Assembly: GCF_009674665.1 (NCBI RefSeq)
Contig: NZ_WKJD01000012.1
Coordinates: forward strand, 310,001 to 374,000
Direction of reading: 5' to 3'
Source: Agromyces kandeliae
Lineage (GTDB): Bacteria; Actinomycetota; Actinomycetes; Actinomycetales; Microbacteriaceae
DNA: 64,000 nucleotides
In this document: piece after piece, positions 7,615 through 19,756 of the stretch
How the letters are laid out: each line of letters starts with the position of its first letter
How positions within the stretch are numbered: position 1 is the first letter of the stretch
Notes under the pieces: model-generated
Told to the model about the DNA's origin: nothing
The model's database searches: none
Seen by the model: the letters and a program-made list of their open reading frames with translations, nothing else
Translations under genes and position numbers: made by a program

Positions 7615-8856
7615 GTGCACGTCGCGAGGCTCTCGCTCACCGATTTCCGCAACTACCGATCGGCCGAGTTGTCGTTCGAGCGGGGCGCGACGGTCATCGT
7701 GGGCCGCAACGGCCAGGGCAAGACCAACCTCGTCGAGGCGATCGGCTACCTCGCGACGCTCGGCTCGCATCGCGTCTCGAGCGACCAGGCGCTGATCCGG
7801 TCCGGCGCGGACGCCGCGATCATCCGCGCGCTGCTCTCGGCGGAAGGTCGCGAGGTCCTGCTCGAATTGCAGCTCAACCGGCAGGGAGCGAACCGAGCGC
7901 AGGTCAACCGGGGAGCGGCCAAGCCTCGCGACCTGCCCCGATATGCGCACACGGTGCTCTTCGCGCCGGAGGACCTCGCGATCGTGCGGGGCGAGCCGTC
8001 GGTTCGCCGTCGGATGCTCGACGGGCTGCTCGTCCAGCGCATCCCGCGCCTCGCCGGCGTCATGGCCGACTACGACCGCGTGCTCAAGCAGCGCAACTCG
8101 CTCCTGAAGAGCGCCCGCGCGCGTGGTCTCGCCGCGTCGCAGCTGACGACCCTCGACATCTGGGATGAACGGCTCGTCGAGCTCGGTGCCGAACTCGTCG
8201 ATCGCCGCGCGGAGCTCGTGGCCGAGCTCCGCGAACCCCTCGCGGCCGCGTACCGCTCGATCGTCGACGACGACCACCGTCCGGAACTGCAGTCGGTCCT
8301 CTCGATCGATGGAGCCGACCCCGACGACGAGCCGACGGATGCCGCGTCCGCGACCGGAGGGGACGTCTCCGACCCCGAGACATCCGGCCGGGCGCCGACG
8401 ACCGAACGCTTCGCGTCCGCGCTCCGGTCACTCCGTCGCCGGGAGCTCGAGCGGGGCGTCACCCTTGCCGGCCCGCACCGCGACGACGTGCGGCTGCTGC
8501 TGAACGACCTGCCCGCGAAGGGCTACGCCAGCCACGGCGAGTCATGGTCGTTCGCGCTCGCGCTTCGGCTCGCGTCGGCCGAGCTGCTCCGCCGCGACTC
8601 GACGACCGGCGACCCCGTGCTCCTGCTCGACGACGTGTTCGCCGAACTCGACCGCATGCGGAGGGAGCGGCTCGCCGCCGCGGTCGGCGACTTCGAGCAG
8701 GTGCTCATCACCGCGGCCGTCCTCGAAGACGTGCCGGAGCCGCTCGCGGGCCGCGTCATCCGGATCGCGGCCGGCGCGGTCGTCGACGAGCTCGCACCGC
8801 TCCGCGACGCCGAGTCGTCCGAGGCGCACATGCCGTCGGAGGCATCCGGTGTCTGA
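7615..8856 (+). CDS. recF: DNA replication and repair protein RecF
   Basis: This 413-residue SMC-like ATPase helps load RecA at single-strand gaps with RecO and RecR. Walker A GRNGQGKT is at residues 30-37. The signature and Walker B region (LLLDDVFAELD) lies near the C-terminus. A low-complexity insertion rich in Asp, Ala and Thr (about residues 230-265) precedes the last third. It begins with GTG at 7615 behind AGGAAGGGAG. The stop codon overlaps the start of the next gene, so translation is probably coupled. Confidence 0.95.
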   Translation: MHVARLSLTDFRNYRSAELSFERGATVIVGRNGQGKTNLVEAIGYLATLGSHRVSSDQALIRSGADAAIIRALLSAEGREVLLELQLNRQGANRAQVNRGAAKPRDLPRYAHTVLFAPEDLAIVRGEPSVRRRMLDGLLVQRIPRLAGVMADYDRVLKQRNSLLKSARARGLAASQLTTLDIWDERLVELGAELVDRRAELVAELREPLAAAYRSIVDDDHRPELQSVLSIDGADPDDEPTDAASATGGDVSDPETSGRAPTTERFASALRSLRRRELERGVTLAGPHRDDVRLLLNDLPAKGYASHGESWSFALALRLASAELLRRDSTTGDPVLLLDDVFAELDRMRRERLAAAVGDFEQVLITAAVLEDVPEPLAGRVIRIAAGAVVDELAPLRDAESSEAHMPSEASGV

Positions 8857-9328
8857 GGCCGCACGCACGTACCAGCACTTCCGCGAGATCTTCGGCGGCG
8901 AGCCGAGGGGCCGACCCGGGCGCGCACGTGTGCGCACGCGCGAGGTGGAGGGGAGCGAGCCGTTCACCCCGGGCCGCGACCCGAAGCCGCTCGGTGCCGC
9001 GATCGACGCACTCACGGCCCAGCTCGGGTGGACCGGCGCACTCTCGCAGCAGGAACTGCTGTCCGCGTGGCCCGAGATCGCCGGAGAGGACATCGCCCGG
9101 CACTCCGAGCCCATCGCGATCGAGGGCGGCGTGCTCCAGGTCCGATGCGAGTCCACGGCGTGGGCGACGCAGCTCCGGATGATGCGCGAGGAGCTCATCC
9201 GGGCGATCCTCGAACGCCATCCCCGCGCGGGCGTCGACACCATCCGTTTCCAAGGCCCGGATGCCCCCACCTGGAAAAGGGGTCCCAGATCGGTTCCAGG
9301 GCGCGGTCCGCGCGACACCTACGGCTGA
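8849..9328 (+). CDS. dciA: DciA-type (DUF721) replicative helicase loader
   Basis: This 159-residue protein overlaps recF by 8 bases and starts with GTG. Residues about 50-140 contain the DUF721 domain, including LLSAWPEIAGEDIARHSEPI and LQVRCESTAWATQLRMM. Family members (DciA) interact with the replicative helicase DnaB and replace DnaC/DnaI in most bacteria. The N-terminal 45 residues and the C-terminal tail (KRGPRSVPGRGPRDTYG) are basic and probably flexible. Position between recF and gyrB is standard in actinobacteria. Confidence 0.88.
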   Translation: MSEAARTYQHFREIFGGEPRGRPGRARVRTREVEGSEPFTPGRDPKPLGAAIDALTAQLGWTGALSQQELLSAWPEIAGEDIARHSEPIAIEGGVLQVRCESTAWATQLRMMREELIRAILERHPRAGVDTIRFQGPDAPTWKRGPRSVPGRGPRDTYG

Positions 9329-14062
<4,734 letters not shown>

Positions 14063-14066
<4 letters not shown>

Positions 14067-14476
14067 GCGTCATGAGCAGTGTCGCCGAGAAACTTGCCGG
14101 CAAGTCCAACCGGAAGCCCCCGGCCAAGCAGGTGCGCCTGCGCCTGGTGTACATCGACTTCTGGTCGGCGGTGAAGCTGTCCTTCCTCGTGGCGGTGTGC
14201 CTCTCCGTGGTGAACATCGTCGCGACGTTCCTCGTCTTCACGATCGTCCAGTCGACCGGACTGTTCGAGAACCTGAACAGCCTGGTCCAGGACGTGGCCG
14301 GCGCGGGCACCGACCTGCGCTCGATCCTGTCGGTCGGGAACGTCATGGGCTTCGCCGTCGTGGCATCGCTCCTGAACCTCGTCGTGACGACCGCGCTCGG
14401 CGCCGTCGTGGCCGTGCTGTACAACCTCAGCGTCAAGATCACGGGCGGCATCCTCGTCGGATTCACCAACAACTGA
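14063..14476 (+). CDS. DUF3566 membrane protein downstream of gyrA
   Basis: This 137-residue protein overlaps the gyrA stop by 4 bases. A basic cytoplasmic N-terminus (about 30 residues, [13 protein letters not shown]) is followed by [13 protein letters not shown] and two membrane helices, one near residues 40-65 and one near 95-125, separated by a periplasmic loop ([15 protein letters not shown]). This is the DUF3566 family, found just after gyrA in most actinobacteria. Its role is unknown; coupling to gyrase expression is an inference from gene order. Confidence 0.88.
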
Positions 14477-14494
14477 CGCCGTCCTCGGCTCGAT

Positions 14495-14523
14495 TTCACG
14501 ATCCCGAACCCTTCGGGTAGTCT
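14495..14523 (+). promoter_or_regulatory. Candidate tRNA-Ile promoter
   Basis: TTCACG (14495-14500), 17 bp and TAGTCT (14518-14523) precede the tRNA by 18 bp. The same -10 hexamer TAGTCT lies ahead of tRNA-Leu (32819-32824). A small hairpin (14503-14517) falls in the spacer. Confidence 0.45.
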
Positions 14524-14541
14524 TTCCTTCGGCCGAAATTC

Positions 14542-14615
14542 GGGGATATAGCTCAGGCGGTTAGAGCGCTTCGCTGATAACGAAGAGGTCCGAGGTTCAA
14601 GTCCTCGTATCCCCA
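14542..14615 (+). tRNA. tRNA-Ile (GAT anticodon)
   Basis: A 74-base cloverleaf: acceptor GGGGATA paired with TATCCCC, D-arm AGCTCAGGCGGTTAGAGC, anticodon arm CTTCG-CTGATAA-CGAAG, and T-arm with GGTTCAAGTCC. Discriminator base A; no CCA is encoded. Ile-Ala tRNA pairs next to gyrA are common in actinobacteria. Confidence 0.97.
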
Positions 14616-14657
14616 CTCCGATAACTCCACACCCGGATGCCCCAGGGCATCCGCCAC

Positions 14658-14730
14658 GGGGCCTTAGCTCAGTTGGTAGAGCGCCTGCTTTGCAAGCAGG
14701 ATGTCAGGAGTTCGAATCTCCTAGGCTCCA
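14658..14730 (+). tRNA. tRNA-Ala (TGC anticodon)
   Basis: A 73-base cloverleaf: acceptor GGGGCCT with AGGCTCC (one G-T pair), D-arm TAGCTCAGTTGGTAGAGC, anticodon arm CCTGC-TTTGCAA-GCAGG, and T-arm GGAGTTCGAATCTCC. Discriminator A. It lies 42 bp after tRNA-Ile and is probably co-transcribed with it. Confidence 0.97.
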
Positions 14731-14779
14731 CAGTCCCATCGCCTCACGCCGCGCCGGCTCCCTGCACCAGACTGGGGGA

Positions 14780-15571
14780 GTGGCAGCCCGTCCAGATCAT
14801 CGGATCGACGAGATCGCATCGCGCCTCCGGGGCTCCGGCAGCGTCTTCGCCGAGGACGAGGCGGCGATCCTCGTCGCGGCGGCCGCGGATGACGCCGAGC
14901 TCGAGCAGCTCGTGCGCCGCCGAACCGCAGGCGAGCCGATCGAGCCGCTCGTCGGGTGGGTTCGCTTCGGATCGATCCGACTGGCCGTCGGCCCCGGCGT
15001 CTTCGTCCCGCGGCAGCGGAGCCTTCGCCTCGCGCGACTCGCGGTGCGGCGCGTCCGTGCGGCGCGTGCACCGGTGATGCTCGAGGCCTACTGCGGCGTG
15101 GCGCCGATCGCCGCCGCGGTCGCGGCATCCGCACCCGCTGCCGAGGTGCACGCGGCCGATCTCGACCCGGCCGCCCTGGCGTTCGCCCGGGCGAACCTGC
15201 CGGAGCCCGCTCACGTCCACCTCGCCGATGCGCTCGACGGGCTTCCACCGCGGCTTCGAGGGAGGCTGACGACGATCGCGGCGGTGCCGCCGTACGTGCC
15301 CGAGGCGGAACTCGCCCTCATGCCGCGCGAGGCGCGTGACCACGAGCCGGCTACTGCGCTCGTGGGCGGCGGTGCCGACGGGCTCGGCCACGTGCGTCGG
15401 CTGGTCCGCGACGCCCGCCCGTGGCTGGCGACGGGTGGGCACCTGCTCCTCGAACTGCACGCCGCGCAGCTGCCGGTGGCGGCGGGCGAGGGACGCGCCG
15501 TCGGCTGGCTGACGAGGCTGCACCCGCCGACCGCATCGCGGACGGGAGTGCTCGAGCTCATCGCCGGGTAA
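14780..15571 (+). CDS. PrmC/HemK-related putative protein N5-glutamine methyltransferase
   Basis: This 263-residue Rossmann-type methyltransferase resembles the actinobacterial PrmC-related family of unknown substrate. The N-terminal helical region (ASRLRGSGSVFAEDEAAILV) is followed by RRRTAGEPIEPLVGWVRFG and VGPGVFVPRQR, both typical of PrmC. The SAM fold follows (LEAYCGVAPIAAAVA). The catalytic NPPY motif of true glutamine N5-methyltransferases reads VPPY here (AAVPPYVPEAE), so Asn is replaced by Val. The GTG start at 14780 directly abuts GGGGGA; another start within a few codons is possible. It follows the tRNA pair and precedes a NUDIX gene. Confidence 0.8.
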   Translation: MAARPDHRIDEIASRLRGSGSVFAEDEAAILVAAAADDAELEQLVRRRTAGEPIEPLVGWVRFGSIRLAVGPGVFVPRQRSLRLARLAVRRVRAARAPVMLEAYCGVAPIAAAVAASAPAAEVHAADLDPAALAFARANLPEPAHVHLADALDGLPPRLRGRLTTIAAVPPYVPEAELALMPREARDHEPATALVGGGADGLGHVRRLVRDARPWLATGGHLLLELHAAQLPVAAGEGRAVGWLTRLHPPTASRTGVLELIAG

Positions 15572-15583
15572 TACAGTGGCGGG

Positions 15584-16027
15584 ATGGACATCCGCATCGC
15601 CGCGTACGGGGTCATCATCCGGGACGGCGAGATCCTGCTCTCCCACTGGAACGAGCACGGCCGGTCCGCGTGGACGCTGCCGGGCGGCGGGATCGAGGGC
15701 GCCGAGCATCCGCTGGAGGCGGCCACCCGCGAGATCCGCGAGGAGACCGGCTACGACGCCGAGATCGACCGGCTGCTCGGCATCGACACCATGGTCGTGC
15801 CGGCGGCGAAGCGCCACCACGGTTCGGCGCCGTTGTACGCGATGCGGATCGTGTACCGCGCGCACGTCGTGGGCGGACGATTGGCGAACGAGATCGGGGG
15901 ATCGAGCGACGAGGCGCGTTGGTTCCCGTTGGGTGAGGTCGCCTCGCTCACCAGGGTGAGCCTGCTCGACATCGCGCTGCGCATGAACGCGGAGGAGCCG
16001 GCGGACGGCGCGCCGTCGCGGGCCTGA
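15584..16027 (+). CDS. NUDIX hydrolase
   Basis: This 147-residue protein has the NUDIX box GIEGAEHPLEAATREIREE around residues 36-54, matching GX5EX7REUXEEXGU with the metal-binding Glu residues intact. Family members hydrolyse nucleoside diphosphates linked to another moiety; the substrate here cannot be told. The fold begins IRIAAYGVIIRDGEILLSHW, and APLYAMRIVYRAHVVGG lies on the later strands. It starts 12 bp after the preceding methyltransferase stop, so it is probably co-transcribed. It ends before a bidirectional hairpin terminator. Confidence 0.9.
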   Translation: MDIRIAAYGVIIRDGEILLSHWNEHGRSAWTLPGGGIEGAEHPLEAATREIREETGYDAEIDRLLGIDTMVVPAAKRHHGSAPLYAMRIVYRAHVVGGRLANEIGGSSDEARWFPLGEVASLTRVSLLDIALRMNAEEPADGAPSRA

Positions 16028-16050
16028 GGGACGCCGGCGCCGGAGACGGG

Positions 16051-16085
16051 CGACGGTCCCGCCCGGCGAGCGGACGGGACCGTCG
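16051..16085. terminator. Hairpin terminator between convergent genes
   Basis: CGACGGTCCCG (16051-16061) pairs perfectly with CGGGACCGTCG (16075-16085) across a 13-base loop. It lies between the NUDIX gene and a leftward small gene and could serve both. There is no U-tract. Confidence 0.6.
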
Positions 16086-16115
16086 TGATCGGTCCGGATG
16101 CGGCGTTCATGGTGA

Positions 16116-16370
16116 TCAGAGCGTCCGGGCCACGAGCGCGAGGGCGCTGAAGTTCTCCTCGCGGAGTCGGTCGGCCTCGCGCTGGAGTCCGGCCGTGCGC
16201 GCGAGGACGTCGGCGCGAGCCAGCTCGTTGCGTGCACGACGGGCCTCGGCGGCGCGGCTCCAGGCGAGCAGCGCGAGACCGGCTCGGCGGGCGAGCCGCT
16301 CCTGCAGGCGGCCGCTTCCGGCCGCCACCTGTTGCGCGGTCGAACGCGGTGCGGTGAGTGTGGTGTTCAC
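16116..16370 (-). CDS. Hypothetical small alpha-helical protein
   Basis: The 84-residue product is unrecognised. After a Thr/Ala-rich start (VNTTLTAPRSTAQQ) it is Arg/Ala/Leu-rich and strongly helical (RLQERLARRAGLALLAWSRA, then AARRARNELARADVLARTAG), ending FSALALVARTL. Charged heptad-like spacing suggests an amphipathic helix or short coiled coil; there is no clear membrane span. The GTG at 16370 was preferred because AAGGAA lies 6 bp upstream; an ATG at 16385 would include that site in the coding region. It stands alone on the minus strand between two hairpins. Confidence 0.6.
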   Translation of the reverse strand: MNTTLTAPRSTAQQVAAGSGRLQERLARRAGLALLAWSRAAEARRARNELARADVLARTAGLQREADRLREENFSALALVARTL

Positions 16371-16651
16371 GGTGTGTTCCTTCATCGGATGGGACGGTGA
16401 CGCGCGCGGGTGCGACGCGCCGGGAGGTGACGGGTGCGGGCTCCCGGGACGCAGGCCGCGGCATCCGTCGCCCGGTGGCGGGCGTCGCGACGCGATGGCA
16501 CGAGTGGCGGGAGAGGCTCGGCGATCTGCACGCGTCCGGACGGGACGCGGATCCTTCGGATCGATGCCGGGGGACGGACGTCGCCCGCGATGCGGGCGTG
16601 CCTCGTCAGGCGGTGGACCTGCGGTGAGCGGTCAGCGCGGGAACGCGCGTG

Positions 16652-16723
16652 CTAGCAGGCCGCGAACGGAGCGCCGAGGAAGGCGACCGCGCGGACGGGC
16701 GACTGGATTCGCTGCATCATCAT
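16652..16723 (-). CDS. Possible 23-residue micro-ORF or leader peptide
   Basis: An open frame with three consecutive ATG codons encodes 23 residues, beginning MMMQRIQSPVRAV and ending GAPFAAC. A good ribosome site, GGAGG, lies 9 bp upstream. A GC-rich inverted repeat (GCGCG-GGAA-CGCGC) follows immediately downstream of its stop codon. It points towards the small gene at 16116-16370, about 280 bp away. It could be a leader peptide or a true microprotein; it could also be chance. Nothing known matches it. Confidence 0.3.
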   Translation of the reverse strand: MMMQRIQSPVRAVAFLGAPFAAC

Positions 16724-16877
16724 GGGGTCTCGCCTCCTCTCCTGGGCCGTGGTGGCCGACCGTGGTGGTCGAACCGAGTCACGACCATAGCGCCGTTCGC
16801 TCCTCACACGCAAGGGGATTCCGGGAATCCGTCCGAAATCATCGTGAGCACTGAGCGGGCTGGGTGGTCGCAGACGG

Positions 16878-16914
16878 CGACGGCCCCCGGTCCACGAGTG
16901 GACGGGGGCCGTCG
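16878..16914. terminator. Strong hairpin terminator
   Basis: CGACGGCCCCCG and CGGGGGCCGTCG form a perfect 12-bp outer stem, and GTCCAC/GTGGAC extends it inward around a tiny loop. It sits 13 bp beyond the stop of the leftward gene at 16928-17464. A U-tract is absent, as is common in high-GC actinobacteria. Confidence 0.7.
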
Positions 16915-16927
16915 GGAAACCGTGGGG

Positions 16928-17464
16928 TCAGATGACGGGCGACGGTGCGGCACCCGAGTCGGATGCCGTGGCCGGCTCCTCGTCGGCGACCCAGAGCTCG
17001 TCATCGGCACGGAACGTCTGCCAGACCGCGTACGCGACGCCGGCCGCCGCGATGACGCCGGCACCGATCGCGAGGTACGTGCCCACGCCCGGGCCCTGCT
17101 TGCGCTTCACCTCGGCCGCGGCACGCGGCGAGACGCGCTCGAGCGCCCGGCGGACGCGCGTGTCGTTGGCGATGTCGCCGATCGACAGCAACGAGCCGAG
17201 CGCGCTGCCGAGCGACCGCTCGACCTGGTCGCCCGCGGTCCGTGCATAGCTCCGCGCCTGGTCGAAGCCCGGCCGGACATAGCTCTGGTAGCCCGTGCGC
17301 ACCCGCGGAACGACCTCCTCCTGCGTGAGCAGGTTGATCTGGCGGCTCGCCTCCCGGGCGACCTTGCTCGCGTGATCCAGCACGTCCTGCTGGTTCCCCC
17401 ACAGATCCTCTGCACTGCTGCGCAGCCGCTTGAGTTCCTTCCGGCGCTTGCGTGACAGGCTCAT
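16928..17464 (-). CDS. Conserved hypothetical protein with single C-terminal membrane helix
   Basis: This 178-residue protein starts at ATG 17464 behind GGAGG (5-bp spacing). The N-terminus is very basic (MSLSRKRRKELKRLRSS). A long helical region follows (about residues 20-130), then a membrane helix near 135-157 (TYLAIGAGVIAAAGVAYAVW). The tail is acidic (ELWVADEEPATASDS). Similar proteins occur in Microbacteriaceae next to the cyclophilin gene, but I know of no assigned function. Divergent from the cyclophilin gene. Confidence 0.75.
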   Translation of the reverse strand: MSLSRKRRKELKRLRSSAEDLWGNQQDVLDHASKVAREASRQINLLTQEEVVPRVRTGYQSYVRPGFDQARSYARTAGDQVERSLGSALGSLLSIGDIANDTRVRRALERVSPRAAAEVKRKQGPGVGTYLAIGAGVIAAAGVAYAVWQTFRADDELWVADEEPATASDSGAAPSPVI

Positions 17465-17584
17465 CTCGACCTCCATCGTTGTGCAGCGAACTCCTCCATC
17501 CTGCCACCGAACCGGCCGGATGTGGGGCGGAAAGGGCGGGGGTTGCCAGCCTCGTGCCGAATCGTGCATGAGAGAATCGTCGGT

Positions 17585-18124
17585 ATGCCGAATCCCACCG
17601 CAGTCGCGACGATCACCACCAACCACGGCGACATCAAGGTCGACCTCTACGGGAACCACGCACCGAAGACGGTGAAGAACTTCGTCGGCCTCGCGACCGG
17701 CGAGATCGAGTGGACCCACCCGGCGACGGGCCAGACCACCACCGACCCCCTGTACGACGGCGTGGTGTTCCACCGCATCATCCCCGGCTTCATGATCCAG
17801 GGCGGCGACCCGCTCGGTCAGGGCATCGGCGGACCGGGCTACCGTTTCGACGACGAGATCCACCCCGAGCTCGACTTCACGGAGCCCTACGTCCTCGCCA
17901 TGGCCAACGCCGGCATCCAGGGTGGGAAGGGCACCAACGGGTCGCAGTTCTTCATCACGGTCGGCCCGACCACGTGGCTGCAGGGCAAGCACACGATCTT
18001 CGGCAAGGTGACGGATGCCGCGAGCCAGGCGGTCGTCGAGAAGCTCGCCTCGGTTCCGACCGACGGCCGGGACCGACCGCTCGACGACGTCGTGATCGAG
18101 AAGATCACCGTCGAGCAGGCCTGA
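17585..18124 (+). CDS. Cyclophilin-type peptidyl-prolyl cis-trans isomerase
   Basis: This 179-residue cytosolic protein has the cyclophilin fold: TNHGDIKVDLYGNHAPKTVK, VVFHRIIPGFMIQGGDP with the catalytic Arg, GTNGSQFFITVG and HTIFGKVTD. It should catalyse cis-trans isomerisation of X-Pro bonds. The ATG at 17585 fits the family start; the upstream in-frame extension has no similarity. The downstream rhomboid gene starts 11 bp after its stop, so the two are probably one transcript, the usual origin-region arrangement in Micrococcales and relatives. Confidence 0.93.
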   Translation: MPNPTAVATITTNHGDIKVDLYGNHAPKTVKNFVGLATGEIEWTHPATGQTTTDPLYDGVVFHRIIPGFMIQGGDPLGQGIGGPGYRFDDEIHPELDFTEPYVLAMANAGIQGGKGTNGSQFFITVGPTTWLQGKHTIFGKVTDAASQAVVEKLASVPTDGRDRPLDDVVIEKITVEQA

Positions 18125-18135
18125 GTCCGACCCCG

Positions 18136-18993
18136 GTGAGCGACCCGGCGCCCGAGCGCGCGAGCACCTGCTATCGGCACCCCGACCGGCAGAGCTTCGT
18201 GCTGTGCCAGCGCTGCGGTCGCACCATCTGCGGGGAGTGCCAGACCCCCGCACCGGTCGGCGTCATCTGCCCCGAATGCATGCGCGAGCAGCGCGCGTCG
18301 GCACCGCGGACGAAGCCCGCAGTGCTGACGCGCGCCCGCTCGGCCGCTGGTCGCGGCGCACCGGTGGTGACGTATTCCATCATCGGCATCACCTTCGCGG
18401 TCTACCTCCTGCAGCTCATCCCCGGGCTCGCGATCACCGACCGCCTCCTCTACGCCGGTGTCTACTCGCTGCCGTTCAACTTCGAGCCGTGGCGCATGAT
18501 CACGTCGATGCTGGTGCACTCGACGGCACTGATCTTCCACGTCGCGCTCAACATGTACACGCTCTGGATCTTCGGCCAGCTGCTCGAGAACGTGCTCGGG
18601 CGCTGGCGGTTCCTCTCGCTCTACCTCATCTCCGGCCTGGGCGGGTCGGTCGCCGTGCTCTGGCTCTCCGACCCCCGGACCGGCGTCGTCGGCGCGTCGG
18701 GTGCGATCTTCGGCCTCATGGGCGCCTTCCTCGTGATCCAACGCAGGCTCGGCGGCAACGCCACGCAACTGCTGATCCTCGTCGGCATCAACCTCGTGAT
18801 CGGGTTCGTCCCGGGCTTCAACATCGCCTGGCAGGCGCACCTGGGCGGTCTCGTCGTGGGCGCGCTCGTCGGCCTGATCTACGTCGAGACCCGCAAGCGC
18901 GACCAACGCACACTGCAGGTGGTCCTGCTCGCGGCGCTCGTCCTGGTGCTGCTGATCCTCAGCCTGAGGTACTTCTTCTTCCCGGTCTTCTGA
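18136..18993 (+). CDS. Rhomboid family intramembrane serine protease with N-terminal zinc ribbon
   Basis: This 285-residue membrane protein begins with a small Cys-rich module, residues about 12-48 (CYRHP, CQRCGRTICGEC, CPEC), that resembles a B-box/zinc ribbon. Six or more membrane helices follow. The rhomboid active-site motif GASG has Ser188, and His235 lies in WQAHLGG. HVALNMYTLW, the usual HxxxN element, is also present. It should cleave transmembrane substrates. The start is a GTG at 18136. It ends before the DnaA-box cluster. Confidence 0.92.
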   Translation: MSDPAPERASTCYRHPDRQSFVLCQRCGRTICGECQTPAPVGVICPECMREQRASAPRTKPAVLTRARSAAGRGAPVVTYSIIGITFAVYLLQLIPGLAITDRLLYAGVYSLPFNFEPWRMITSMLVHSTALIFHVALNMYTLWIFGQLLENVLGRWRFLSLYLISGLGGSVAVLWLSDPRTGVVGASGAIFGLMGAFLVIQRRLGGNATQLLILVGINLVIGFVPGFNIAWQAHLGGLVVGALVGLIYVETRKRDQRTLQVVLLAALVLVLLILSLRYFFFPVF

Positions 18994-19051
18994 GCCTGCC
19001 GCGCATCCGCGGTCGTCGACTCGGGCGGCTGCTGTGAGCGACGGCCCACGG

Positions 19052-19182
19052 TTATCCACAACGCTGTCCACAGTTGGGGAGAGTTACACCGGTGTGATTC
19101 CACACGATGTCCGGAATTCCGGGCTTTCCACCTCTCCACAGGGTGTGGACGGTGTGGAGAAACCTGTGGAAGGTGTGGATAA
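19052..19182. other. Dense DnaA-box cluster (second origin-like or DnaA-titration locus)
   Basis: Two perfect TTATCCACA boxes bound a 131-bp segment in inverted orientation (19052-19060 forward, 19174-19182 reverse). Between them lie CTGTCCACA (19064-19072), GATTCCACA (19096-19104), CTCTCCACA (19132-19140) on the forward strand, and CCGTCCACA (19144-19152), TTCTCCACA (19153-19161) and CCTTCCACA (19165-19173) on the reverse strand. Left-half boxes all point one way and right-half boxes the other. The spacer between the convergent rhomboid and crgA genes is otherwise empty. Whether it is an origin or a DnaA-regulatory site is not decided by sequence alone. Confidence 0.85.
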
Positions 19183-19201
19183 CACTGTGCAGAGATGGGG
19201 A

Positions 19202-19235
19202 AAGCGGGGCGGATGCCGCAGCATCCGCCCCGCTT
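19202..19235. terminator. Bidirectional intrinsic terminator
   Basis: AAGCGGGGCGGATGC (19202-19216) pairs perfectly with GCATCCGCCCCGCTT (19221-19235) around the loop CGCA: a 15-bp stem with A/T at its foot. It separates the rightward rhomboid gene from leftward crgA. Confidence 0.85.
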
Positions 19236-19255
19236 CGAGGTCATTCGAGCCGGCG

Positions 19256-19495
19256 TCAGCGCCAGCGAGTGGTCATGAGGAAGCCGATGAAGGCGATGCC
19301 GAATCCGACGAGGATGTTCCACGAACCGAGCGCGGCCACCGGCAGCGCACCCTGGCTCACGTAGAAGAGGATGATCCAGACCAGGCCGAGCAGCATGAAG
19401 CCGAACATGACGGGCTTGAACCAGACGGGATTCGGCGCGTCCTCGCCGCTCGGCTGCTCCGCGCGCGCGGGCTTCGAAGAATTGGTGCGTGCCAT
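19256..19495 (-). CDS. crgA: Cell division protein CrgA
   Basis: This 79-residue protein has a charged N-terminus (MARTNSSKPARAEQPSGEDA), the family motif PNPVWFKPVMFGFMLLGLVW, and two membrane helices (about 32-52 and 62-78), ending GFLMTTRWR. CrgA is an actinobacterial divisome and septation factor that interacts with FtsZ, FtsI and other division proteins. The upstream open frame is GC-driven; the ATG at 19495 matches the family start. It is convergent with the rhomboid gene and divergent from the small membrane gene at 19592. Confidence 0.93.
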   Translation of the reverse strand: MARTNSSKPARAEQPSGEDAPNPVWFKPVMFGFMLLGLVWIILFYVSQGALPVAALGSWNILVGFGIAFIGFLMTTRWR

Positions 19496-19591
19496 GCCGG
19501 AGATTCTACTGCACCCGCTTCGGGCCTCCGATCCGAGGAGCGTCGGCAGGTCCGCCCGACGAGATCGCGGCGGCCGTCGCGGAATGGGGCG

Positions 19592-19756
19592 ATGAGCGTG
19601 GACCCGGCCTTGTGGCGTATCCTGCCGGGACCGGTCTGGTTTCGCGTCATCCTCGTGCTGGCCATCCTCGCCGGCGTGATCTTCGTCCTCTCCACCCGGG
19701 TCTTCCCCTGGGTGGATGGGATCGTGAACCCAATCGACGTCACGGTGGAGCAATGA
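19592..19756 (+). CDS. Small single-span membrane protein upstream of pabA/trpG
   Basis: The 54-residue product starts MSVDPALWRILPGPVWFRVI and continues as a membrane helix (about residues 16-38, ILVLAILAGVIFVLSTRVF) and a short tail ending PIDVTVEQ. The stop overlaps the ATG of the next gene by 4 bases (ATGA), so it is probably translated together with the glutamine amidotransferase. A similar small gene between crgA and this amidotransferase is common in actinobacteria; function unknown. Confidence 0.8.
   Translation: MSVDPALWRILPGPVWFRVILVLAILAGVIFVLSTRVFPWVDGIVNPIDVTVEQ

Larger units (their letters stand above)
16386..16927. other. 542-bp mostly non-coding stretch
   Basis: This region has no long gene I can support. 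It holds a possible 23-codon minus-strand micro-ORF (16652-16723), a short inverted repeat GCGCGGGAACGCGC (about 16635-16648) and, at its right end, the strong hairpin at 16878-16914. The rest is unremarkable GC-rich sequence. Confidence 0.6.

Noticed and set aside
14503-14517. CCCGAA/TTCGGG hairpin as terminator of gyrB-gyrA-DUF3566
   Set aside because: It lies in the spacer of a good promoter candidate for tRNA-Ile; the 6-bp stem is weak, so termination is not claimed.
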